Assembly: GCA_964017045.1 (NCBI GenBank)
Contig: OZ024810.1
Span: 2,715,365-2,779,364 of the forward strand
Length of the DNA: 64,000 bases
Source: Omphiscola glabra
Lineage: Eukaryota; Mollusca; Gastropoda; Lymnaeidae
Direction: 5' to 3'
Shown here: positions 1 through 10,107 of the stretch, in pieces
How the letters are laid out: each line of letters begins with the position of its first letter
Position numbering within the stretch: the stretch's first letter is position 1
Notes under the pieces: model-generated
What the model was told of the DNA's origin: nothing
Database searches by the model: none
Seen by the model: the letters and a program-made list of their open reading frames with translations, nothing else
Program-made: the position numbers and the translations under genes

Positions 1-1235
1 CAACAGTTATTTAATAGTTATTTACACAGACGAGCTACCAATTCAAGACAACGTCCTCTGCTCAACATCACTACAATGGTACTGGTCTTACTCTCAACTC
101 AACTCTCAACTAACTCGCTTCTCTCCTAATTTCAACTAACTCCTGGCTCTACTCAACTAATGATCATTTCACAAACTGCCTTTTTATATCACCACACAAA
201 CAGCCAGCACACGATGAACCAACTTCATGCTCTGACCTCACAATCAAAAACTCAGAAAACACACGATCAGCAACTCGCCCTACCAAACATTCATCACAAA
301 TCCAGTTCACAACATGTGTCTTGACAGGATTATCATAACCATTCAGTAAATATATCCTTTGTTAGTTAAACAATTAAAATGTGACTTAGTTTAATAGAAA
401 CTACATCCTATTTACAAGTTTAAACCTTATTAAATTATTTAATTTCAACTTTTAAAAAAAAAGTTTTATGTGCTTCCTAAGACTGCAGGTGGTATAATAA
501 AAAATATGTTGCAAATCGAGAGTTAAGTTTATACGATCGAGATGTCGGAAATGGCTATAATCACTGTCAATTTATGAAGGGATTCATTATAGTGGACTCC
601 CTTAACATCTGATTAATTCTAAGATGTTTTAAATTAATAACTTTACAAAAGGTAAGAAAATATTATAACCAAACTTTAGAAGTTTTGGGTAATGACTAAG
701 GCTTGCTTGTTACCGTAGTTTTACTAATTTTATTGATTCTCTTTATAGAATCGATAATTAATCATTTAATAGTATCAATAATAATAATAATAGTTATTCT
801 CTTATTAATGACTAATCATATGGGATTATATCCCTAAAATTTGGCCTACATATAAGTTATGACAATAAAAGTTATTATAATCCTATAGTTTATTTATGCA
901 TAAGCCTAATTACTAATAATATTTTATTACTACAACTGCACTTACTAGCATAATTAAATCAAGATTTTTTTAATTTATTAAGGTATTTAATTATAAATTT
1001 AAATTAATTGTTATTTAATAGAACTTTTATAATACTGTGAGTCTTTACGTACATAGTAAAACAGTTTACATAGAGGGACAAATATTTAATATATCAAAAA
1101 ACATTTTTTTTTAAATTTAAAAAATACAAAGACTTTTAATAGACTCAAAAATTGAATAATATTAAAAAGAAACTAGAAAGTGTGTACATTCAGAATTACA
1201 TTTAAAATTATATGATATGGCTATGCTTCTTTCAG
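1..1235. other. Non-coding AT-rich stretch, G-poor start
   Basis: No convincing coding frame. The first ~340 bases are strikingly poor in G on the plus strand and rich in short CAACT/CTCAAC words, unlike the A/T-rich DNA that follows; this could be the edge of a repeat such as an LTR, but neither end is visible. From ~370 onward the sequence is plain AT-rich DNA. Confidence 0.4.
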
Positions 1236-1274
1236 GTACAGGGTACGTAAGATTATTTTAATTTTCTATTGAAG

Positions 1275-1390
1275 AACTTTATGAAGTTCCTTCCATCGAC
1301 TATGAGGTACCTTTGGATGTCGATGGCAAAGACAAAGTTTATAAAGGAGAGATTGTTGGATTCATCAACAAGACCAAGCAGTCTACATAG
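1275..1390 (+). CDS. Possible terminal coding exon, unknown gene
   Basis: A short frame rich in acidic and Lys/Tyr residues (about 38 codons, containing YEVPLDVDGK and GFINKTK) ends at a TAG at 1388-1390. It is preceded by a T-rich stretch and an AG at 1273-1274 that could be a 3' splice site, and followed by AATAAA at 1527-1532. Composition is more protein-like than the surroundings. I do not recognise the family. The upstream exons would lie before this window or are not visible. It could be a chance frame. Confidence 0.3.
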
Positions 1391-1526
1391 CATAGAAAAT
1401 TACAGGCAGAACATCCCTATAACCTTTTAAAATTTAATCAAGTACTAGTACGCTCTTATTAGTCTTGTCTTATATAAGTGATTTTAGTTGTTTTTATTTA
1501 TTAGTTCATGCATTCACTTTTACATT

Positions 1527-1532
1527 AATAAA
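1527..1532 (+). terminator. AATAAA polyadenylation signal candidate
   Basis: Canonical AATAAA 137 nt after the stop codon of the possible terminal exon, followed by T-rich DNA. On its own it proves little in AT-rich sequence. Confidence 0.25.
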
Positions 1533-2492
1533 GACTTCTACTTACTTTTATAAATATAAGAATTTATTTTAAATATACTTGAATCATATATTTAATTAAA
1601 ATACAGTAATAAATATGTTATATTTTTGTTTTTGCCTTTACAAATAATAATTTTTTTGCACATTACTGAGTAATTGATATGTGATTTTTTTTTAACATAG
1701 CAGCAAAGAAAATTATTCAAAATAAAATGTCTTGATGTAGTGTAAAAGTTTTGTTGTTCTTTGTGTTCAGTTGTATATTAGATTGGGATTGTCTCCTGAA
1801 TTACGGCTGAAAATTCGGTGCAATTATCTTTAAAAATAAAAATGTAGTGGGCAAAATAGTGCAGAAATTTGAAATTTGGGTCACACGTTTTGAGGTGAAA
1901 TATATAGATTATATAAAGGGCATAACAAATTTTACCAAAAAAAAATCATACCTCCACTTTTATAAAAGATTTAAAGATGAAGTTGGTGTTTTTATAAAGC
2001 TAAAACTTAATACTATAGCTAAAGCAGCAGCTAGCCCTTCCAAATGATGTATCAATGGGCCATAACCATAGTAAAAAGTGGTTTTGAGCTCCCTACTAAA
2101 AAATGCATAACGTTTGAAACACTTGAGCTAGAAAGTTGATCTTGGTGTTTTTGTAATCTACTCTCTAGGCTCTATACAGATGTAGTATTTTTATATTTTA
2201 AAAAAAGTTTTGAATTTTTCATCAAAGTGCCTAGGTCAATAGAGTTAGTTGGTTAGATAGGGCCTGAAAAATGCAATTCATTGATACCAAATTTATGTTT
2301 GTAGGTCAGTTCTAAAGAAAGTTATGATTTTTTTTATTAATTATTTTGGGATAACTCTGTTAATTGAGTCATATAGGAAATATAAAAGTGAATAAAATAA
2401 AAAAAATTGTGCAGAGAGTTGAGAGATGTTGGAAGAGAGCAGTAAATTGAAGTTATTTAAGGAATTAATGAAGATAACCATAACAAACCATA

Positions 2493-2737
2493 TACAGGGT
2501 GAGCCAATAAAAGTGAGAACATCTCGTAGCATATGAGTTATTTCAAAATATAATTTAATTAATTATAATTCTTTATGTATTTTGTTGCGAAATATTTAGC
2601 TAATCAGAAATCATGGTTCAATATGTAAGTAAGTAAATCAGTAAACTATTTAATCTATTATGGGTATAGTTAAACTACTTTTATGTGATTACATCACATT
2701 TTACGAGATGTTCTCACTTTTATTGCCCAACCCTGTA
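2493..2737. mobile_element. Mariner-like MITE with TA target duplication
   Basis: Two near-identical inverted ends of about 35 bp, starting TACAGGGTG and containing AATAAAAGTGAGAACATC, bound a 245-bp AT-rich core with no coding capacity. TA dinucleotides flank both ends (2491-2492 and 2738-2739), as expected for Tc1/mariner transposition. It is non-autonomous. The few mismatches between ends suggest moderate age. Confidence 0.75.
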
Positions 2738-2739
2738 TA

Positions 2740-4348
2740 TCCAAACAGGTGTCATATAATAAATTATGCGGTACGCAAGATGAGCTCATTAACATTCAAA
2801 ATGTCATATTTGAATATGCACACAACATGAACAATATTCTTCAAAATATAAAGTCATGTATATCAAATTGTTCGTATTGAAAAGGGGAACAATAATAAGT
2901 AGCATATAGAAGGTGAACCCTTAAAAAATTTAATTTATTTTAGCCAAATCAATATCTGATATTAAATGTATTATATTCAGATTATAGTAGGAGTTTTTCT
3001 TGCAAAGGGGTTGTCTTTCAATTCTATATTCTTTTTGCTAAGTTTAGCATTAGTTTTTCATAGAAGCCCTACAATTGAAAAAGAATTGTGCTGCTTGAAC
3101 TATTACCTACAAATTGCAAATATGATGTCATTTGAAGGCCTTTAAATTGAAATGAAACATAATTTTTGTGTGTGTAAAGCATTTCAAAATATCAAATCAT
3201 CTAAAAAAATACTAAACAAATCTTAATTTAAATCTATCAGGAAGATAAACTATATTTTTCTTCATATTTCCATGCTACACATCAATGTGACCAAACTCCT
3301 AATAGACCTATTATATAGGAGTCAAAATGTTACTATTTAAGTAAAGAAATACAATTAAATATCTATTTATATGACTTCTTAACTTCTTCGGTAATTAAAT
3401 ATAACCTAAAATAACTTAAAATAGTGCTTTTAACATTGTTTATTATCAGATTACTTAAGATTTAAAAATGATTTGCTGAGATGGATTAGGTTATCTTGAA
3501 AATGGTTTCCAGGGAGTAAAAATCCATGTGGTGAATGTTTGGAAAATTTAATAAAATTGTTGGGGTAGGTTGGGGGGGGGGGGGGGGGGGGGGATTTTAA
3601 TTTACCCATTTTTGTAGATAATTGGATGCTCTAAACAGTGTAGGTACTTCGATAAAGCAAGGGAGACTACTTCAAAATTTGTAACGGAAATGGGGGACGG
3701 CGAAAATAGATCCGAGTTTTTAATTTTTTGATGTGATCGTAATTTTATTAATTAAAGAGTCCTTTATACTCATAATTGAGTTCCGTTTCCGGCCTCTTTC
3801 ATTAGAAGACAACTTGGTCTACATTCCCATTATACAGTTACGTTATTTCAATCGACTTTAATATTGGAAATTTATAGGTGAATATAAGGCATCTTTGCAT
3901 TAAAAAATTCGGTTGAAATATTCAGGGTAGGTCTTTCATATTAAATGTAGGCCTGCATAATTTATTGAAGTATGTGTGTGCAAAATTTCATTGAGATAGC
4001 TCAATAAAGATTTTTTCTATGTTCTTCAATGTATACCTCATTATGCATAGGTCGCTCACCGCAAATCCAATAGGGGAGTGGCCACGCCCCCTTTTTAATA
4101 GCGGAAGACGCCGATTAGCTACGGGTTGCAAATGTAGTTTTTGTTTCAGTGTGACAACACATTATTAAGTTTTAAAATTAGAAATAGAAAGGAAATCTCA
4201 ATAAATAACTTGAAATAAAATATATTGAAATCAAATATTGGTCATGTTGTGTCTATACTTATGCTAGAAGTAAGGAACTGAAGCAGTCACTGGTGACTGA
4301 TGACACATATTTGTGCAACCGTTGCCAGGGGCAACATTACCCGTGCTG
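2740..4348. other. Non-coding AT-rich DNA with a poly-G run
   Basis: No supported gene. It holds an uninterrupted 22-nt poly-G run at 3572-3593. The end of the stretch leads into the TATA box of the coiled-coil gene. Confidence 0.45.
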
Positions 4349-4358
4349 TATATAAATA
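4349..4358 (+). promoter_or_regulatory. TATA box of the coiled-coil gene
   Basis: TATATAAATA lies about 300 bp upstream of the start codon at 4656. A TCACATTGAG initiator-like site follows ~20 nt later. A 15-nt inverted repeat GTTGCC-AGG-GGCAAC sits just upstream. A 5' untranslated exon beginning near 4380 and spliced to the acceptor at 4653-4654 would fit. This is inferred from motif spacing only. Confidence 0.45.
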
Positions 4359-4655
4359 TCATCACATTGAGTATTGAGAGCCCCAGTTGTCCTAATTTAG
4401 TTAAAGTAATTTTAATTAAATGTAAATGTAAAATCCCCTTTAAAGTACTGACTTGTACTTATTAATAGTGTCAGTTTTTCCAGACATTGGGCATTCAAAA
4501 TCAAGTGTATCATTTCATTGTTGTTTTTTTAAATTTTTATTTTACCGTAAATAAATTTCATTTTACCTAAACCTGTTTGAAATATTATTAATCCATTTTC
4601 TTGAACCAGCAAATTTCTTTTTTATTTGCTACATTTTTATGAATTAAATTCCAGA

Positions 4656-5716
4656 ATGGCAGAAGAAATCAAGAAATCTTATGATTTAGAGGAGCTTTTA
4701 AGCTCTTATGAAAATCTTGGCAATGACATGGTTTTTACCAATGGCCACATCATTAACCGACTTTATGCAAATAAAAAAAAATTCAATAGCAATGCTAGGG
4801 CATTACTGTTAGAAGTGCAAAATCTACCAACTCCAAATGCTATTGAGGTTAATGCAAGTAATATAAATAAATTGAAATTAAAAATAAGTAATATTTATTA
4901 CTATAAATATGACAAATTAAAAAAATTCAAATCAAATTATTGGGATGAAATTGTAAAACTTTTATCAGAAAAGTTTCCTCTTTCTGATGTAGCAAATCCA
5001 GCACCAAATTTAGATGCACATTTTCAAAATGTTAGTGCTTCAAATCCTGGATCAGCTCCTTCCACCAGTGACCCAGGTCCATGCATAAATGACCCAGATC
5101 CCTTCACCACTGACCCATGTCCATCCACCACTGATCCAGGTCCATCCACCACTAACCCAGGTTTAACCACCCCTGATCCAGGTCCATCCACCATTGTCCA
5201 TGATATTTTAACCTTAAGAAAGGATTGCCTTAATTGCTCTATAAAGAGAAAGTTTAATGAGGACCTTGCAAAAAAAAAAAAAAAAGACTTAAAAGTCAAA
5301 AAGAAGCCATTAAGAAACAATTTAAAGTTAAAAAGGTTAATCAAAAAGTAAAAAGACTATTGAGTAGTATTCAAATAAAGCAACAAAGAAATAGAGTTTT
5401 AGTAAAGCGAAATTCATCTTTAAATCTTTCATTACAATATTTAAGTAAAAAGCAAAGCATGCTTAAAGTTCTAATTGGGAGTCTAAAAAGATCCCAAAGA
5501 TATTTAGAAGATGTTAAGAAAAAACATAAAATGCTCATTAAGACCCAGGAGGCTCAGATTCACAAGCAAAATAAAGAAATCATTCAACTGAACCAGATTA
5601 TTGATAACCTCACATGCACATTATTAGAAGACAATACAGATAATACAAATATAATACAAACAAAAGATGGTAAAACTTATGATATGGCCACAAGAACGGT
5701 GATGTACAACACTTGA
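4656..5716 (+). CDS. Lys-rich coiled-coil protein, frame broken in A16
   Basis: The first frame starts at ATG 4656 directly after a strong splice acceptor (TTAAATTCCAG at 4644-4654) and runs to 5351. It encodes an acidic/Lys-rich N-terminus, a proline/threonine segment of repeated TTDPGPS-like units (codons ~125-185), then a basic tail. A 16-nt A run at 5270-5285 breaks the frame. One further A, or two fewer, would join it to a second frame ending at 5716, which continues as a long Lys/Gln/Leu-rich coiled coil. The intact product would be about 350 residues. AATAAA follows 21 nt after the stop. The break may be a homopolymer miscall or real decay. I do not recognise the family. Two AT-rich flanks (about 1.95-2.34 and 10.6-11.05 kb) share a similar style, so it may belong to a larger unclassified mobile element, but that is only a guess. 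Confidence 0.55.
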
Positions 5717-5736
5717 TTATGTTAAAATTGATTCAT

Positions 5737-5742
5737 AATAAA
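5737..5742 (+). terminator. AATAAA polyadenylation signal
   Basis: AATAAA 21 nt after the stop of the second coiled-coil frame, followed by a T-rich stretch. The short 3' UTR supports a compact transcript ending here. Confidence 0.5.
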
Positions 5743-5970
5743 CTGTGATATCATTTGATCTTTCCATATAATTTAACTTCATAAATATTTTGATCACTGT
5801 ATTTATTTAATGGTATGTGAATAATTTATTAAAAAGAATACATTAATGCTATTAAAAGATAAAGAGTGTATTATGATGTGGCCTTGGTAAAAGAATACAA
5901 AAGCCAGGAATGGTAGGCAAACGTTAAACATTTCGTATTATTTTATTTGTTCTGAAACTAACTTTATTTT

Positions 5971-5983
5971 TTTTTTTTTGCAG
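5971..5983 (+). other. Strong orphan 3' splice-site motif
   Basis: An uninterrupted T tract of 13 nt followed by GCAG, 255 nt after the coiled-coil stop codon. An alternative donor (AAAGATG then GTAAAA, near 5667) could splice to it and give a short alternative C-terminus ending at a TAA about 26 nt on. No transcript evidence is available. Confidence 0.25.
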
Positions 5984-6127
5984 CACAAATTGCTGAAAAA
6001 ATCAACTAATAACTATTGATTTATAACCATTGATTCATTGCTGATTGAGAATGCCATGCATGCTTACTTGTGAATTCATTTTTTGAAAATCATGAAAAAT
6101 AAATCGTATTATTGGTACCCTGTACTG

Positions 6128-6140
6128 TTTGTTACATTTA
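6128..6140. repeat. Left target-site duplication of Penelope-like element
   Basis: TTTGTTACATTTA is repeated exactly at 10095-10107 on the other side of the element. The first three T overlap the end of the right arm, so the certain duplication is 10 bp (GTTACATTTA). Confidence 0.8.
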
Positions 6141-6178
6141 AAAAAGGTAATAATGGGGGAGACTGCAATCAGGTTAGC

Positions 6179-7069
6179 ACAAAAGGAAATTAGTAAAACA
6201 CAGTAAGGTTAAACCTGATCAAAGGAACGCAACAAAACAACGAACGTGTCGGCAGGAAGCCTTCATCAGCGAACAAACAGAAACACGAATAAAATTAAAA
6301 AATGTATCAAAAAATATATAATATAGCACTTAGCTCAGAAATAGTATCCAAGAGGGCAGCAAAAGATAAGTGACAGAGAGTAAGTGGGAGAAAGGTTAAA
6401 TAGGGAAGAGGGAAAGAAAAGAGGAGAAATAAGTCAACTGCGATAGGTCGTGACGTGGAGGGGCGGAGCCAGGTTCAAACAGTGAATAGAGACATGACAT
6501 TCAAACCATGTGGGTACAAGGTGTTATAGGTCAGAATAAGCTTGTGCTCCAAATTCACCCGGCTGGGTGTGTTCGTGCTGGCCACAATCGCACAAATTGA
6601 AAAGTCCGCCTTGCCCTGGTGGTCGGCCCTATTGAAGTGTTTGGAGACAGGACACTGTTTATCTTGTGTAATATTACGGAGGTGTTCAGTACATCGGTCA
6701 GAGAGTCTGCGTCCTGTCTCCCCAATGTATGACATCTGGCAGCGGGTGCAAACAATAGCGTAGATAACATTGCGGCTAGTACAAAGGAAGCCGCCGCGTA
6801 TCTGAAAACTACCCTTAGGGAAATGTATGTTTTGAGCCTGGAAGACAAAAGGGCAAGTGTTGCATCGGCTGCGGCCACATGGCTTGGTCCCGAAGTGGGA
6901 GGGGGCAGCATTGATACGACTGTGTACAAGGAGGTCTCTCAGATTTTTGTCCCGTCTAAAAACAATGAGAGGCGGGGAGGAGAAGATGTCACGTGTCTCA
7001 TTGTCTGCGAGTAATATAGAACGGTTTTTAAGGAAAACACGTTTAGCTATCAGATTGTGTGGGTGATAA
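6179..7069 (-). repeat. Left inverted arm of Penelope-like element
   Basis: Reverse complement of 9209-10099 with no length difference. It carries, on the minus strand, the codons for the last ~197 residues of the element protein plus its 3' untranslated region, so open frames here are copies of the endonuclease end and not separate genes. The arm ends inside the 5' part of the coding region (start codon at 7089). Confidence 0.95.
6245..6269 (-). ncRNA. Hammerhead-like motif, left arm
   Basis: Mirror copy of the CTGATGA-AGGC...GCC-GACAC motif of the right arm. See the right-arm entry for details and the altered core base. Confidence 0.35.
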
Positions 7070-7088
7070 TCTCCTTCACTGCTCCACT

Positions 7089-9803
7089 ATGCCTTCCTTC
7101 AAAACTGCTATGAATCAACTTCGCTCCTTTATCTTGACCGTCTTTAGTTTAGTACCACCGAACCTAGCCACAGACTGTAAGGAACTTGCATTCACTCTCT
7201 TTAAGAAAACCAGATACACTGTTCATCTCAATTTTCTTCAAAATTGCATACGCCTCCGCATCACACCTAAAGGCTTTATTAGTAATTTCAACCCGGCGGC
7301 TGGCTCCCTTATCTCTGGCGACATTGCTAAACTTCAATCTCTAGAGAAGAAAATAGCATTTCAACGTATGCGTATTCTGGTACACAGCCATAAGCGTTTC
7401 ATCGCCGATCTCAGTGCCACCATTTACCAACTTGAAGATCGCATTCTCTCTAAGACTTCCATTAACCGCCTATCTTATGACCTGATTAGAACGATTATCC
7501 ACCAACTCAATCGGGAACTGTACCGCTTCCTCTCCACCAACAAAAAGAAAAAACTCGACAATCTTAAACCCACTAACATCCCAACACCTCATCGCACTGT
7601 CACTGGCAACAACTTAGTCGTTTGCATCCCCCCTGAACTTCCACTCTCTGATGACGAAAGGTCGCTACTCTCTAAAGGCCTTAAATTTATTCCTCTGCAA
7701 CCATCCAGCGATTGTTACCAACTACTTTCGGATTCCCATCGCTATTTTCGTTCCTTGAGACTTCAGTTTCACTTCGCTGGGAAAAGTACTGACCTCCCTG
7801 AGGATGAGTTATTCCCGTTTCACAGAGAACGCAAATCCACTTGGACACCACCATCTAACCAATCCAAAGCTTTAGACCTATATATAAGGAGCACGGAACA
7901 AGAAATCAAGAATCTCTCTTTGCATCCACTCCGTAAATCTAATCTCTCTAAAAAAGAATCACATGCACTCTCCAAGCTACGAAGCCGTAAAGATATCGTC
8001 ATCAAACCAGCTGACAAAGGGGGTGCTGTTGTTGTGTGGGACAAAGATTTGTACATCAAGGAGGCCCATAGGCAACTAGAAGACAGCCAGTTCTACCAAC
8101 CGAGGACCAACAACCCTCTTACCAAACATAACAACATGGTAAAAGAGACTATCAAGAAAATGATTGCAGAATCGGCACTCCCTAAATCGGCCTCTGCCTT
8201 ACACATCTTTGATAGTGACCTCGGCAAGCCATGCTTTTACCTACTTCCCAAAATACACAAGTACGGTAACCCTGGCAGACCTATTGTCTCAGCATGCTCT
8301 TGCCCCACTGAACATATCTCGGAATTCCTTGATGGAGTCTTTCAACCAATCGTATCCTCACTGCCTACTTATATCAAGGACACCAACCATGCTCTACAAA
8401 CCTTCGAATCTTTCATGATCCCTCCTGAAAAGAAACATCATCTATTTCTTCTTGATGTATGTTCTTTATACACTTCTATCCCCCACACTGACGGTCTTTT
8501 AGCTCTCAAATTCTTTCTCGAGACTAAACCCCATCCCTCAATACCCACCAACACTCTCCTCCGATTGGCTGAACTGGTCCTTACCCTCAATTCGTTTGAG
8601 TTTGGAGACCAGTTCTTCGACCAAATCAGTGATGTTGCTATGGGGACCAAATTGGGACCCAGCTATGCATGCTTGTTTATGGGACATTTCGAACATATGG
8701 TCGAAAGCAGCTATACTGGACGTCTTCCCGAATTCTATAAAAGGTACATAGATGACGGTATAGGGGTCACCACCATGGAGAGGAGCGAACTTGACCTTTT
8801 CATTGACTTTGTAAGCTCCTTTCACCCCTCCATTAAATTCACATCTCTTATCTCTGAAACCTCAGTCAACTTCTTGGACATCACAGTCACCCTTCACACT
8901 GACAGCCTACTCACCTCCGCCTACTTTAAGCCTACTGACAGCCACAGCTATCTACTCTACTCCTCCTCCCACCCTAAATCCTGTAAAGACTCTATTCCTT
9001 TTTCTCAATTACTTCGTCTTCGTCGACTTTGTCAGTCGGAGGAGGACTTTTGGGACAAAGCACTTGAGATGATAGACTATTTCCGGTGTAGGTCTTACCC
9101 GGAGACAGTACTTTTATCAGCCCTTCAAAGGGTTAAGAAGATAACCCGTGTTGATGCATTCAGGCCTCGTCTGAGCGACAATGTTGACAGGACCAAACTT
9201 ATCATCACTTATCACCCACACAATCTGATAGCTAAACGTGTTTTCCTTAAAAACCGTTCTATATTACTCGCAGACAATGAGACACGTGACATCTTCTCCT
9301 CCCCGCCTCTCATTGTTTTTAGACGGGACAAAAATCTGAGAGACCTCCTTGTACACAGTCGTATCAATGCTGCCCCCTCCCACTTCGGGACCAAGCCATG
9401 TGGCCGCAGCCGATGCAACACTTGCCCTTTTGTCTTCCAGGCTCAAAACATACATTTCCCTAAGGGTAGTTTTCAGATACGCGGCGGCTTCCTTTGTACT
9501 AGCCGCAATGTTATCTACCCTATTGTTTGCACCCGCTGCCAGATGTCATACATTGGGGAGACAGGACGCAGACTCTCTGACCGATGTACTGAACACCTCC
9601 GTAATATTACACAAGATAAACAGTGTCCTGTCTCCAAACACTTCAATAGGGCCGACCACCAGGGCAAGGCGGACTTTTCAATTTGTGCGATTGTGGCCAG
9701 CACGAACACACCCAGCCGGGTGAATTTGGAGCACAAGCTTATTCTGACCTATAACACCTTGTACCCACATGGTTTGAATGTCATGTCTCTATTCACTGTT
9801 TGA
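7089..9803 (+). CDS. Penelope-like reverse transcriptase with GIY-YIG endonuclease
   Basis: 904 codons from the first ATG; an in-frame TAG at 7044 closes the frame upstream. The protein copies element RNA into DNA and nicks the target. Visible landmarks: the KPADKGGAVVV block typical of Penelope-like reverse transcriptases, the LPKIHK block, the palm motif YIDD at residues ~553-556, a Cys cluster CGRSRCNTC at ~771-779, then a GIY-YIG nuclease with IYPIVC at ~809, SYIGET at ~820 and the EHL segment at ~835. The GIY signature is IYP here, within the variation seen in this family. Length and domain order match endonuclease-plus members. There is no intron and no stop. The subfamily within Penelope-like elements is not assigned. 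Confidence 0.93.
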   Translation: MPSFKTAMNQLRSFILTVFSLVPPNLATDCKELAFTLFKKTRYTVHLNFLQNCIRLRITPKGFISNFNPAAGSLISGDIAKLQSLEKKIAFQRMRILVHSHKRFIADLSATIYQLEDRILSKTSINRLSYDLIRTIIHQLNRELYRFLSTNKKKKLDNLKPTNIPTPHRTVTGNNLVVCIPPELPLSDDERSLLSKGLKFIPLQPSSDCYQLLSDSHRYFRSLRLQFHFAGKSTDLPEDELFPFHRERKSTWTPPSNQSKALDLYIRSTEQEIKNLSLHPLRKSNLSKKESHALSKLRSRKDIVIKPADKGGAVVVWDKDLYIKEAHRQLEDSQFYQPRTNNPLTKHNNMVKETIKKMIAESALPKSASALHIFDSDLGKPCFYLLPKIHKYGNPGRPIVSACSCPTEHISEFLDGVFQPIVSSLPTYIKDTNHALQTFESFMIPPEKKHHLFLLDVCSLYTSIPHTDGLLALKFFLETKPHPSIPTNTLLRLAELVLTLNSFEFGDQFFDQISDVAMGTKLGPSYACLFMGHFEHMVESSYTGRLPEFYKRYIDDGIGVTTMERSELDLFIDFVSSFHPSIKFTSLISETSVNFLDITVTLHTDSLLTSAYFKPTDSHSYLLYSSSHPKSCKDSIPFSQLLRLRRLCQSEEDFWDKALEMIDYFRCRSYPETVLLSALQRVKKITRVDAFRPRLSDNVDRTKLIITYHPHNLIAKRVFLKNRSILLADNETRDIFSSPPLIVFRRDKNLRDLLVHSRINAAPSHFGTKPCGRSRCNTCPFVFQAQNIHFPKGSFQIRGGFLCTSRNVIYPIVCTRCQMSYIGETGRRLSDRCTEHLRNITQDKQCPVSKHFNRADHQGKADFSICAIVASTNTPSRVNLEHKLILTYNTLYPHGLNVMSLFTV

Positions 9804-10099
9804 ACCTGGCTCCGCCCCTCCACGTCACGACCTATCGCAGTTGACTTATTTCTCCTCTTTTCTTTCCCTCTTCCCTATTTAACCTTTCTCCCACTTACTC
9901 TCTGTCACTTATCTTTTGCTGCCCTCTTGGATACTATTTCTGAGCTAAGTGCTATATTATATATTTTTTGATACATTTTTTAATTTTATTCGTGTTTCTG
10001 TTTGTTCGCTGATGAAGGCTTCCTGCCGACACGTTCGTTGTTTTGTTGCGTTCCTTTGATCAGGTTTAACCTTACTGTGTTTTACTAATTTCCTTTTGT
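9209..10099 (+). repeat. Right inverted arm of Penelope-like element
   Basis: Holds the coding 3' end from about residue 707 to the stop, and a ~295-bp 3' untranslated region ending at the target duplication. Essentially identical to the left arm in inverse orientation. Confidence 0.95.
10009..10033 (+). ncRNA. Hammerhead-like ribozyme motif in element 3' UTR
   Basis: CTGATGA is followed by a short hairpin (GGC-TTCCT-GCC) and then GACAC, the layout of a hammerhead ribozyme core (CUGANGA, stem II, GAAA). Hammerheads are known in the terminal repeats of Penelope-like elements. Here the expected GAAA reads GACA in both arms, and the flanks do not form an obvious stem I, so this copy may be inactive or diverged. 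Confidence 0.4.
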
Positions 10100-10107
10100 T
10101 ACATTTA
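10095..10107. repeat. Right target-site duplication of Penelope-like element
   Basis: Exact copy of the 13-mer at 6128-6140; see that entry. Confidence 0.8.

Larger units (their letters stand above)
6141..10097 (+). mobile_element. Full-length Penelope-like retroelement
   Basis: A retroelement of about 3.96 kb with one long open frame for reverse transcriptase plus GIY-YIG endonuclease. The 3' 891 bp are present again, inverted, at the 5' side (6179-7069 against 9209-10099). A partial inverted copy upstream of the coding copy is a known Penelope-like element arrangement. The arms have the same length and I found one mismatch (near 6761), so the insertion is recent. A further 38 bp (6141-6178) lie outside the left arm and may be a second truncated segment or filler. 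The 13-bp flanking duplication marks the insertion site. There are no internal stops, so it may be competent. Confidence 0.93.

Noticed and set aside
6475..6929. Separate minus-strand endonuclease gene
   Set aside because: It is the inverted arm of the Penelope-like element, a copy of the 3' part of the frame at 7089-9803.
7059..7088. GTG start ten codons before the ATG of the reverse transcriptase
   Set aside because: A GTG start is a bacterial convention; in an animal element the first ATG at 7089 is preferred, with a stop at 7044 upstream.
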